A stretch of DNA of 32,225 nucleotides from Streptomyces poriferorum (GTDB taxonomy: Bacteria > Actinomycetota > Actinomycetes > Streptomycetales > Streptomycetaceae): assembly GCF_019399235.1 (NCBI RefSeq), contig NZ_JAELVH010000120.1:1-32225 (forward strand), written 5' to 3'. Under the pieces are notes generated by a model that was not told the origin of the DNA, made no database searches, and worked only from the letters and a program-made list of their open reading frames with translations. Every line of letters starts with the position of its first letter. Position 1 is the stretch's first letter. The translations under genes and the position numbers were made by a program. Shown here one piece after another: positions 1 through 6,398 of the stretch.

Positions 1-42
1 CGCCGTTCGGTCCCGGTCCGCCCGGACCGGGACCGAACGGCG
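1..42. repeat. Perfect 20-bp inverted repeat with 2-nt spacer
   Basis: Bases 1-20 are the exact reverse complement of bases 23-42. The repeat lies inside the coding sequence of the Pro/Gly-rich protein, in a GPGPGGPGPNG-type stretch. It may extend no further because the window begins at its outer edge. Confidence 0.9.
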
Positions 43-940
43 CCCGGCCGTCGAGGTCCGGGGTGAGGGCCGAGGTGCCGGTGGCCGGTCCCGTGGTGGG
101 GCCGGACGGTCCGGGCGTACGGACCCCGAGGTTCGGTGTGGAGCGGGGCCCGCCCGCGCCGTCGCCACCGAAGGCGTCGGAACCGGGTGCGCCCGGGTCG
201 CCGGCGCGCTGCGGTCCGTCGGAGAAGTAGGGCAGATCGGCGCGGGGGCCACCCGGGGGCGGGCTGGACGGGCCGGAACCCGGACCGTCCGGCCGGCTGC
301 CCGAGCCACCGGCCGCGAAGCCGGCGCCATCGGTGCCACCGGGACCCTCAGGACCACCGGCCCGGAAACCGGCACCATCCGTGCCACCGGGACCCTCAGG
401 ACCACCGGCCCGGAAACCGGCGCCGTCCGTCCCGTCGTTCGGCGGAGTGCCCGACGGGGCGCTCGCGCCCGCCGGACCGGCTGCCGGGGACTTGCGCGGT
501 GCGAACCAGTCGCTGCCGCTCTTCTCCCTGGCCGGCTTCTCCGCCGCGGACTCCGCCGCGACAGCGGTGTCCCGCGACTCGGGCCCGGGCACGGCCGGCG
601 CCGCCTGCGCGCCGTTGGACGCGGAGGCGCCCGGGCGCGGGGTGGAGCCGGTGCGCTCGCCACCGGAGCCGTCGACGTCGCTCATGGGCGTACGCATGAC
701 GACCGGAGGGATGGGCCGCGAGCCCGGAATGTTGATCCGGATACGCGTCGTCAGCGTCGTCTCGGTCCTCGGCTCGTCGGACTGAGGCGGATCCGCAGGC
801 TCCGGGGACTCCTCCGGGGCGTCCTGCGAAGGGTGCAGCGACGGATACTGGCGGGATCCGTACGGCGGCGTACCCGAGGGGTACGCGGCTCCTCCGCGGC
901 CCTGGGGCCCGGAGGACGAACTGTCAGTTTCACGACTCAA
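1..940 (-). CDS. Pro/Gly-rich hypothetical protein, N-terminal part (3' end outside window)
   Basis: An open frame on the minus strand starts at a TTG (938-940) and runs without a stop to the left edge, about 313 codons. The TTG is chosen because GGGAGAA lies 6 nt upstream. The nearby GTG at 933 opens another frame that stops after 60 codons, and an upstream ATG frame stops almost at once. The visible protein begins MSRETDSSSG and is rich in Pro, Gly, Ser, Ala and acidic residues. No membrane segment or recognisable domain is seen. A 16-residue unit (GTDGAGFRAGGPEGPG) is repeated twice, with a third degenerate copy. It looks like a long disordered cytoplasmic N-terminus. Any folded or membrane domain would lie beyond the window. 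It is separated by 175 bp from the mshB pair upstream. Function unknown. Confidence 0.6.
   Translation of the reverse strand, partial: MSRETDSSSSGPQGRGGAAYPSGTPPYGSRQYPSLHPSQDAPEESPEPADPPQSDEPRTETTLTTRIRINIPGSRPIPPVVMRTPMSDVDGSGGERTGSTPRPGASASNGAQAAPAVPGPESRDTAVAAESAAEKPAREKSGSDWFAPRKSPAAGPAGASAPSGTPPNDGTDGAGFRAGGPEGPGGTDGAGFRAGGPEGPGGTDGAGFAAGGSGSRPDGPGSGPSSPPPGGPRADLPYFSDGPQRAGDPGAPGSDAFGGDGAGGPRSTPNLGVRTPGPSGPTTGPATGTSALTPDLDGRAPFGPGPGGPGPNG
333..428 (-). repeat. 48-bp in-frame tandem repeat
   Basis: Two near-identical 48-bp units (333-380 and 381-428) differ at only a few bases. Each encodes 16 residues of the Pro/Gly-rich protein. A diverged third copy lies at the low-coordinate side (about 295-332). 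Confidence 0.85.
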
Positions 941-1115
941 AGCAGGTTCTCCCGATTGGCTCCGCCGCCCGTACTTCCCCCATGCCGCAGGCCAGGGGAC
1001 GGCTCGGCGCGCGAACCACCTTACTGGCCGCGGCCGACAGACACCCCGCGACCGGGGGAAACGACTGCGCACCCCCCGGACGGACAGGGGGCATTACGGG
1101 ATGGGACGTGGCACA
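941..1115 (-). other. Intergenic gap upstream of the Pro/Gly-rich gene
   Basis: 175 bp of GC-rich DNA between the DUF6113-like gene and the Pro/Gly-rich gene. Only weak stems are visible (for example CCCCC-N9-GGGGG near 1074-1093). No clear -10 or terminator can be assigned. Confidence 0.4.
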
Positions 1116-1562
1116 TTACTTGCCAGGTCGGCCGCTGTCGGCCCCCAGTTGGGGCGCCCGCGACATGGTGGCACAGATCACAGCGATGGCCATGCCGCCC
1201 AGCATGAAGAGGGCGAGGCCCAGTTCGTTCCCGAAGACGTAGTCCCCTTCCGGTCTTCCGCCCAGCAGAAGAATGACCGAAATCAGCCATCCCGCTGCGG
1301 GCGCCAGGGCTCCCGGCTGTGTGCCCATCAGGGTGCGGCCGCCGTAGAAGAGCCCGGTGGCGGCGAGCAGGGCGAGCAGCAATCCGCCGGGGAACCAGGC
1401 GGATTGGACGAGCGTTCCGGCGATGCCGACGAGCGCGCCGAGGACCGCCAGGCCCAGCAGCGCGGCGATCCGGCGAGGGTTGAGGGGCGCGGCCAGGCCG
1501 GTGGCCGGAATGTCCCTCGGAGGTGCGTTGGTCCGCGCGGCCCGCGGCCTGCTGCCGCTCAT
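1116..1562 (-). CDS. DUF6113-like small integral membrane protein
   Basis: A 148-aa protein with a charged N-terminus (about 30 residues, Arg/Pro-rich) followed by four predicted membrane spans near residues 32-52, 57-74, 86-101 and 112-132. Its ATG (1560-1562) overlaps the TGA of mshB (1559-1561) as ATGA, so translation is probably coupled to mshB. It ends with TAA at 1116. From memory this matches the small membrane protein annotated DUF6113 next to mshB in many streptomycetes; the family name is recall, not a search. No catalytic motif is visible. The coupling hints at a role linked to mycothiol or simply co-transcription, but nothing in the sequence shows a function. Confidence 0.85.
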   Translation of the reverse strand: MSGSRPRAARTNAPPRDIPATGLAAPLNPRRIAALLGLAVLGALVGIAGTLVQSAWFPGGLLLALLAATGLFYGGRTLMGTQPGALAPAAGWLISVILLLGGRPEGDYVFGNELGLALFMLGGMAIAVICATMSRAPQLGADSGRPGK

Positions 1563-2455
1563 CGGTGCGCCTCCGTGCCCGCGAAGAGATCGTGTTCCCG
1601 GGTTCCGTCCACGGCGCCGGAGGCACCGTTCACCAACTCGTAGTACTCGGTGGTGAGAACGGGCTGCCCCAGGTCGTTCGACAGTGCGAAGAAGGGGCCG
1701 TCGATCGCGATCTGGGTGGCGTGCGCCCGCATCGCCGCGGCTTTCGCCTCGCTGTGTCCGGTGCCGTCGATCTCGGTGGTGACCAGGGTGTCGTCCACCA
1801 CGCCCGGCACGTCGTCGATCTCGGCGATACCCGGGAACACGTCCGGGGCGGTGGCCCGCAGCCGGGCGAAGCCCTCCTCGACGACCGAACGCGGCACCCG
1901 GTTCCAGTAGGTCTTGGCGATGGTGTGCGCGGCGCCGGAGCCGGTGCGGTACGCGGGGTCGGCGGCCAGTTCCGCGGCGCGCGTCGCGACCCGGTGCGCC
2001 TGGATGTGGTCGGGGTGCCCGTAGCCGCCCTCGGGGTCGTACGTCACCAGGACCTGGGGGCGCACCTCACGGATCACCTCCACGAGGTACCCGGCGGCCT
2101 CGTCGACGTCGGCGGACCAGAAGGCGCCCGGGCGGTGGTTCTGCTCGGCGCCCATCATTCCGGAGTCGCGGTACCGGCCGGCACCGCCGAGGAGGCGGTG
2201 GTCGGTGACCCCCAGTTCCTTCATCGCCGCAGCGAGTTCGCCGCTGCGGTAGGGGCCCAGGGAGTCGTCCCGGTCCGCGGCGAGATGCGCGAGGGCGGGC
2301 GGGATGATCTCGCCCTCCTCGCCGAGCGTGCAGGTCACCAGCGTGACCAGGGCGCCGTCGGCCGCGTACCTGGCCATGGTGGCGCCGTTGTTGATCGACT
2401 CGTCGTCGGGGTGCGCGTGCACCAGGAGCAGACGCCGGGCGGGAAGGTCCGTCAT
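1559..2455 (-). CDS. mshB: N-acetyl-1-D-myo-inositol-2-amino-2-deoxy-alpha-D-glucopyranoside deacetylase MshB
   Basis: A 298-aa PIG-L/LmbE-fold zinc deacetylase. MshB removes the acetyl group from GlcNAc-Ins, the second enzymatic step of mycothiol synthesis in the actinobacterial cytosol. The N-terminal AHPDDE motif (residues 14-19) and the later GHPDH motif (146-150) are present. By alignment with M. tuberculosis MshB, the zinc ligands are His15, Asp18 and His150, with Asp17 as base and His147 assisting. Length is close to the roughly 300 aa of the mycobacterial enzyme. The start at 2455 is chosen because the conserved LLLVHAHPDDE strand begins immediately after it; longer in-frame extensions are Arg/Pro junk. 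Only a poor Shine-Dalgarno is present, and a TAGGGT -10 lies 7 nt upstream, so the mRNA may be leaderless. The downstream membrane protein overlaps by 4 nt. The related Mca amidase is a less likely alternative, because the immediate context and motif match MshB. Confidence 0.93.
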   Translation of the reverse strand: MTDLPARRLLLVHAHPDDESINNGATMARYAADGALVTLVTCTLGEEGEIIPPALAHLAADRDDSLGPYRSGELAAAMKELGVTDHRLLGGAGRYRDSGMMGAEQNHRPGAFWSADVDEAAGYLVEVIREVRPQVLVTYDPEGGYGHPDHIQAHRVATRAAELAADPAYRTGSGAAHTIAKTYWNRVPRSVVEEGFARLRATAPDVFPGIAEIDDVPGVVDDTLVTTEIDGTGHSEAKAAAMRAHATQIAIDGPFFALSNDLGQPVLTTEYYELVNGASGAVDGTREHDLFAGTEAHR

Positions 2456-2462
2456 GGGGACC

Positions 2463-2468
2463 ACCCTA
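2463..2468 (-). promoter_or_regulatory. Candidate -10 element for leaderless mshB transcript
   Basis: TAGGGT on the minus strand ends 7 nt before the mshB ATG and fits the Streptomyces TAnnnT -10 pattern. Transcription would then begin at or next to the start codon. No clear -35 hexamer is visible. Confidence 0.45.
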
Positions 2469-2570
2469 CGAGCCGACGGTCCCCAGGAGCCACGGCGGCC
2501 ACCCTCCGGCCACCGCGGGACCACACATCCCGCACGCACCGAAAGGCACCGAAGGAGCACGCGTGCCGCG

Positions 2571-2586
2571 GACGCCGAGAGGCGTC
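2571..2586 (-). terminator. Small GNRA-loop hairpin downstream of the 64-aa membrane protein gene
   Basis: GACGCC-GAGA-GGCGTC forms a 6-bp stem with a stable GAGA tetraloop, 25 bp past the stop at 2612. There is no T-tract. It is a possible terminator or 3'-end stabiliser. Confidence 0.35.
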
Positions 2587-2611
2587 GCAGGGCCACGCAC
2601 GGTCGCAGGCG

Positions 2612-2806
2612 TCAGAACTTGATGCCTCCGATCACGCCGGCCAGGTTCGTGGTCAGCTCGGAGATGCTGGGCGCTATGGACGAGCTGGCGAGATAGAAAC
2701 CGAGCAGCATGCAGACGACCGCGTGTCCGCCCTTCAGTCCGGATTTCCGGATCAGCAGGAAGACGACGATCGCCAGCAGCACCACCGCCGAAATCGAGAG
2801 CGCCAC
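2612..2806 (-). CDS. Small membrane protein, 64 aa, unknown function
   Basis: A GTG start (2804-2806) is preceded by GGAGGTG at 7 nt spacing, among the best ribosome binding sites in the window. The product has two hydrophobic segments: residues 3-19 (ISAVVLLAIVVFLLI) and about 28-47. A short basic loop (RKSGLKGG) lies between them, and the C-terminus ends GGIKF. No signal peptidase or lipobox site is seen. The gene stands alone, divergent from the S9 peptidase gene, with its own strong-looking TATGAT -10 overlapping an inverted repeat. I recall similar small proteins at this locus in other streptomycetes but no assigned role. Possible roles include a membrane-complex accessory subunit; this is a guess. 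Confidence 0.8.
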   Translation of the reverse strand: MALSISAVVLLAIVVFLLIRKSGLKGGHAVVCMLLGFYLASSSIAPSISELTTNLAGVIGGIKF

Positions 2807-2881
2807 GGCGGTTCACCTCCATCTGTACGGTCGGAACGGGCAGCACGCATGGAGCCAGCAGGTTCATACCCACCGAGCGCT

Positions 2882-2900
2882 ACGGATCATAACTATCCGT
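2882..2900. promoter_or_regulatory. Inverted repeat overlapping a TATGAT -10 element
   Basis: ACGGAT-N7-ATCCGT (2882-2887 and 2895-2900) brackets TATGAT read on the minus strand (2891-2886). The TATGAT would start transcription near 2879 for the 64-aa membrane protein gene. The symmetric arms look like an operator for a dimeric repressor. No convincing -35 is seen. Confidence 0.4.
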
Positions 2901-2959
2901 GGCAAGGCATTGATCGGGGCACAGCAGCACGAGGGGCGCACGGACGGTGGGCCGGCCGA

Positions 2960-2965
2960 TAGGTT
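2960..2965 (+). promoter_or_regulatory. Candidate -10 element for leaderless S9 peptidase transcript
   Basis: TAGGTT ends 6 nt before the ATG at 2972, and no Shine-Dalgarno precedes the gene. The expected start site, 7 nt after the element, falls on the A of ATG. Confidence 0.45.
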
Positions 2966-2971
2966 CGGCAT

Positions 2972-5098
2972 ATGACTTCGCCAGAGATCACCTTCCCGCT
3001 GCAGTTGGCACGGACGATGCGCTTCACCCTCGGTGCACCGCGCGCGTTCACGGTTTCACCCGATGGTGAACGGGTCGTCTTCGTACGCTCGGGTTCGGGT
3101 ACCGACCGCTCGGGCCGGCTCTGGGTGCTGGACCTGAGCGACGGCGCGGCCCCCCGGGAGCGGGTCGTGGCCGATCCGGCGGTGCTGCTGGGCGGTTCGG
3201 CGGAGCGGCTCTCGCCCCAGGAGCGGGCCCGCCGTGAGCGGAGCCGCGAGGGGTCGTCGGGGATCGTCGGCTACGCGGTGGACGCGGCGGCCGAGTTGGC
3301 GGCGTTCGCGCTCTCGGGGAAGGTGTACGTCGCCGAGCTGCGGGCCGGGACGGCACGCGCCCTGCCCGTACCGGGCCCGGTGATCGATCCGCGCCCCTCC
3401 CCCGACGGGCGACACATCGCATACGTGTCCAAGGGCGCGCTGCGCGTCGTGGGCGCCGATGGCGAAGGGGACAGGGCACTCGCCGAGCCGGAGGACGCGG
3501 ACGTCTCGTACGGGCTCGCGGAGTTCATCGCGGCCGAGGAGATGCAGCGCCCGCGGGGCTTCTGGTGGTCGCCGGAGTCGGACCGGCTGCTCGTCGCCCG
3601 GGTCGACGACAGCCCCGTGCAGCGGTGGTGGATCGCCGATCCCGCGAACCCGGACCGCAAGCCGGCCGAGGTCGCGTACCCGGCGGCCGGGACGCCCAAC
3701 GCTGTGGTGCGGCTCTTCGTCGTCGGCCTGGCCGGACAGCGCACCGAAGTGGTCTGGGACCGGGCGCGGTTCCCCTACCTGGCGCAGGTGCACTGGTCGT
3801 CGGACGGGGCCCCGCTGCTGCTCGTCCAGGCCCGTGACCAGCAGAGTCAGCTCTACCTCGCGGTGGACCCGGAGACCGGGGCGACCCGGACGGTGCACGT
3901 GGACGAGGACCCCGTGTGGCTGGACCTGTTCCCCGGAGTGCCCGCGTGGGCGCCGGACGGGCGGCTGGTGCGGATCGCGGACGAGGGCGGGGCTCGGGTC
4001 CTCGCGGTCGGGGACCGGCCGCAGACCGGGGCCCAGTTGCAGATCCAGGCGGTGCTGGACATCGGGGAGTCCGACATCCTCGTCACGGCGTCGGCGGGTG
4101 AGCGGGCCACCGAGGCGGAGATCGGCGAGAGCCACGTCTACCGGGTCAACGAGTTGGGCGTCGAGCGGGTCTCGGAGGGCGCGGGCGTACACACGGCGGT
4201 CCGGTCCGGCAGGGTGGCCGTCATGGTCTCCACCGCGTTGGACGCGCCGGGATCGACGGTCCGGGTGTTCCGGGACGGGAAGCAGATCGCCACCGTTCCC
4301 AGTCACGCGGAGCAGCCGGTCCTGTCCGCGCGGCCGCAGCTCACCGAAGGGGGCGCACGGCGGATTCCGTGCGCCGTGATGCTCCCCACCGGCTACAAGG
4401 AATCGGATGGTCCGCTTCCGGTCCTGATGGATCCGTACGGTGGACCGCACGGCCGCCGGGTCCTCGCCGCCCACAATCCGTACCTGACCTCGCAGTGGTT
4501 CGCGGACCAGGGTTTCGCCGTGATCGTCGCGGACGGCCGCGGCACCCCCGGCCGCTCGCCCGGCTGGGAGAAGGCCGTCAAGCACAATCTCGCCCTCACC
4601 CTCGACGATCAGGTCGAGGCGCTGCACGCCCTCGCGGAGCGGTTCCCGCTGGACCTCGGCCGGGTGGGCATCCGGGGCTGGTCGTACGGCGGCTTCCTGG
4701 CCGGCATGGCGGCCCTGCGCAGGCCCGACGTCTTCCACGCGGCGGTCGTGGGCGCTCCGGTGACCGACCAGCGGCTGTACGACACCCACTACACGGAGCG
4801 CTACCTCGGCGACCCGGCGACGCAGCCGGAGGTGTACGCGTACAACTCGCTGCTCACCGACGAGGGGCTCTCGCACGCCGCCGACCAGGTACGGCCGATG
4901 ATGATCATCCATGGACTGGCGGACGACAACGTGGTGGTCGCGCACTCCCTGCGGCTGTCGCAGGCGCTGCTCGCGGCGGGCCGCCCGCACGAGGTGCTGC
5001 CGCTGAGCGGGGTGACGCACATGACCCCGCAGGAGAAGGTGGCGGAGAACCTCCTGCTGCTCCAGGTGGACTTCCTGAAGCGGTCACTCAGCAGGTAG
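2972..5098 (+). CDS. S9 family prolyl oligopeptidase / dipeptidyl peptidase IV-like serine peptidase
   Basis: A 708-aa protein with an N-terminal beta-propeller (about residues 1-440) and a C-terminal alpha/beta-hydrolase domain (about 460-708). The nucleophile is in GWSYGG (Ser571), Asp651 lies in HGLADDNV and His683 in GVTHMT, which completes the catalytic triad. The pair Glu189-Glu190 in FIAAEEM, followed by GFWWSPES, matches the double-Glu motif that binds the free N-terminus in DPP IV, so removal of dipeptides from peptide N-termini is likely. No signal peptide is visible, so it is probably cytoplasmic. It could act on peptides brought in by the nearby oligopeptide importers, although that link is only positional. 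The start at 2972 is supported by a -10 element placed for leaderless transcription. The stop is 2 bp from the stop of the convergent membrane protein gene. Confidence 0.93.
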   Translation: MTSPEITFPLQLARTMRFTLGAPRAFTVSPDGERVVFVRSGSGTDRSGRLWVLDLSDGAAPRERVVADPAVLLGGSAERLSPQERARRERSREGSSGIVGYAVDAAAELAAFALSGKVYVAELRAGTARALPVPGPVIDPRPSPDGRHIAYVSKGALRVVGADGEGDRALAEPEDADVSYGLAEFIAAEEMQRPRGFWWSPESDRLLVARVDDSPVQRWWIADPANPDRKPAEVAYPAAGTPNAVVRLFVVGLAGQRTEVVWDRARFPYLAQVHWSSDGAPLLLVQARDQQSQLYLAVDPETGATRTVHVDEDPVWLDLFPGVPAWAPDGRLVRIADEGGARVLAVGDRPQTGAQLQIQAVLDIGESDILVTASAGERATEAEIGESHVYRVNELGVERVSEGAGVHTAVRSGRVAVMVSTALDAPGSTVRVFRDGKQIATVPSHAEQPVLSARPQLTEGGARRIPCAVMLPTGYKESDGPLPVLMDPYGGPHGRRVLAAHNPYLTSQWFADQGFAVIVADGRGTPGRSPGWEKAVKHNLALTLDDQVEALHALAERFPLDLGRVGIRGWSYGGFLAGMAALRRPDVFHAAVVGAPVTDQRLYDTHYTERYLGDPATQPEVYAYNSLLTDEGLSHAADQVRPMMIIHGLADDNVVVAHSLRLSQALLAAGRPHEVLPLSGVTHMTPQEKVAENLLLLQVDFLKRSLSR

Positions 5099-5100
5099 GG

Positions 5101-6204
5101 CTACCAGCCCGGCGGCGGCTGCGAGGGCGGCGGGGGCGGTCCGAAGCCTCCGCCCTGCGGGTATCCGTAGCCGCCGCCCTGCGGGTATCCGTAGCCCGGG
5201 GCCGGCGGCTGCTGCTGCCCCGGGTAAGGGGTGGGGTTGTAGCCGGGGGGGCCGAATTCCGGGGGTCCGTACCCGGGTCCCGGCCCCGGCCCGTACGGTC
5301 CGGGTACGTCGGCGAATCCCCTGGGTGCCAGCGCGATCAGCACCACCAGCGCGGCGAGCAGCTCGAAGATCCAGCTCAGGAGCGTGAGCTGGGTCTCCGT
5401 CGGCAGCGAACCGAAGTGGTCGAGCAGGTCGTAGTGCACGACCCGGACCACCCCCAGCACCCCGCCGGGCAGCAGCAGCACGGCGGCCACCAGCCCGAAC
5501 GGCCGCGCGTGCACGGCGTGGAAGAGGGCGCTCGCCCCCGCGACGAGGCAGATCAGCGCCAGCGCGGCGGTGCCCCAGCCGGGCGGCGGGTCGATCACAC
5601 CGTGCGGGACCCGGTCACCGCCCACGTACCACTCGGGATAGATCTCGGGGTACCGCACCATCTGGCGGATCTCCCAGGCGATCAGCACCGCTCCGGCCGC
5701 GCCCAGCATCAGGAACGCGGCGACGGAGGCGCCCGGGCCGGGCCGGGTGGGCAGTTGTTCGTAGGAGTCGGCCGGCGGGCGGCGGCCGGCCCCGGCGGTG
5801 ATGAACAGCGCGATGCCCGCGGCGAGGGCCACGAAGGCACAGATGAGGGCCCGTGAACGCAGGTCGTCGGAGAAGACCGACTCCATCCGGTGGCTCCCGA
5901 TGCCCCAGAGCCCGGGCAGCCGTACGGCGAGGGTGATCACTCCGGTGGCGACGAGCACGGTGGCGGCGACCGACGAGCGCAGCGCGGCGACGGTGGCTGC
6001 GGCGTACACGACGAGGAGGGCGACATCCAGGGGTGAGGTCGCGGGCATCGCCCGCGGACGCGCTTCACCGAAACCGGCCCAGTAGCGCCACAGCTGGTCG
6101 GCGTCCACGGCCCTGATGTCCCGTACGAGCCAGCTCGCGACGATCAGGGCGAGCACCGCGCAGAGAGCGGCGCCGGTCACTCTTGCTCCACGGGTGAGTA
6201 TCAC
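5101..6204 (-). CDS. Polytopic membrane protein with Pro/Gly/Tyr-rich C-terminal tail
   Basis: A 367-aa protein with about eight hydrophobic segments (near residues 10-27, 58-75, 78-98, 118-138, 160-176, 212-230, 236-256 and 276-295). A 65-residue Pro/Gly/Tyr/Gln tail follows, containing an 8-residue repeat (YPQGGGYG). The GTG at 6204 is chosen because GGAG lies 10 nt upstream and the first membrane span follows directly; the frame stays open further upstream but there encodes a non-protein-like Arg/Gly/Ala-rich sequence. It is monocistronic and convergent with the S9 peptidase gene. No enzymatic motif is recognised. Proline-rich cytoplasmic tails of this kind are common in actinobacterial membrane proteins. 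Function unknown. Confidence 0.8.
   Translation of the reverse strand: MILTRGARVTGAALCAVLALIVASWLVRDIRAVDADQLWRYWAGFGEARPRAMPATSPLDVALLVVYAAATVAALRSSVAATVLVATGVITLAVRLPGLWGIGSHRMESVFSDDLRSRALICAFVALAAGIALFITAGAGRRPPADSYEQLPTRPGPGASVAAFLMLGAAGAVLIAWEIRQMVRYPEIYPEWYVGGDRVPHGVIDPPPGWGTAALALICLVAGASALFHAVHARPFGLVAAVLLLPGGVLGVVRVVHYDLLDHFGSLPTETQLTLLSWIFELLAALVVLIALAPRGFADVPGPYGPGPGPGYGPPEFGPPGYNPTPYPGQQQPPAPGYGYPQGGGYGYPQGGGFGPPPPPSQPPPGW
5151..5198 (-). repeat. 24-bp tandem repeat in membrane protein tail
   Basis: CGCCCTGCGGGTATCCGTAG occurs at 5151 and again 24 bp later at 5175, encoding two copies of GYGYPQGG in the C-terminal tail. Confidence 0.8.
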
Positions 6205-6267
6205 CCCAGCGATACTCCACCGCGCCCGGCCTCCCGACAAGAGGGCCGCCGGCGCGGTCCGTCGGGC

Positions 6268-6303
6268 GACCGGCCGGAGGGACGAGAGTCCTTCCGGCCG
6301 GTC
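6268..6303 (-). terminator. Terminator of the second oligopeptide ABC operon
   Basis: Arms 6268-6282 and 6289-6303 form a 15-bp GC-rich stem with one G-T pair and a 6-nt loop. It lies about 95 bp beyond the stop of the last ATPase gene (6399) and upstream of the start of the next minus-strand gene (6204). There is no strong T-tract, as is usual in Streptomyces. Confidence 0.65.
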
Positions 6304-6398
6304 CACGGCACCCGCACGGCCGTACGCAGTCCATGCTGACGGGTCCGTATATCGGACGTGAGACGCCCGAGTTGCCCTCGCGTTAACGGTCCGTCGGC

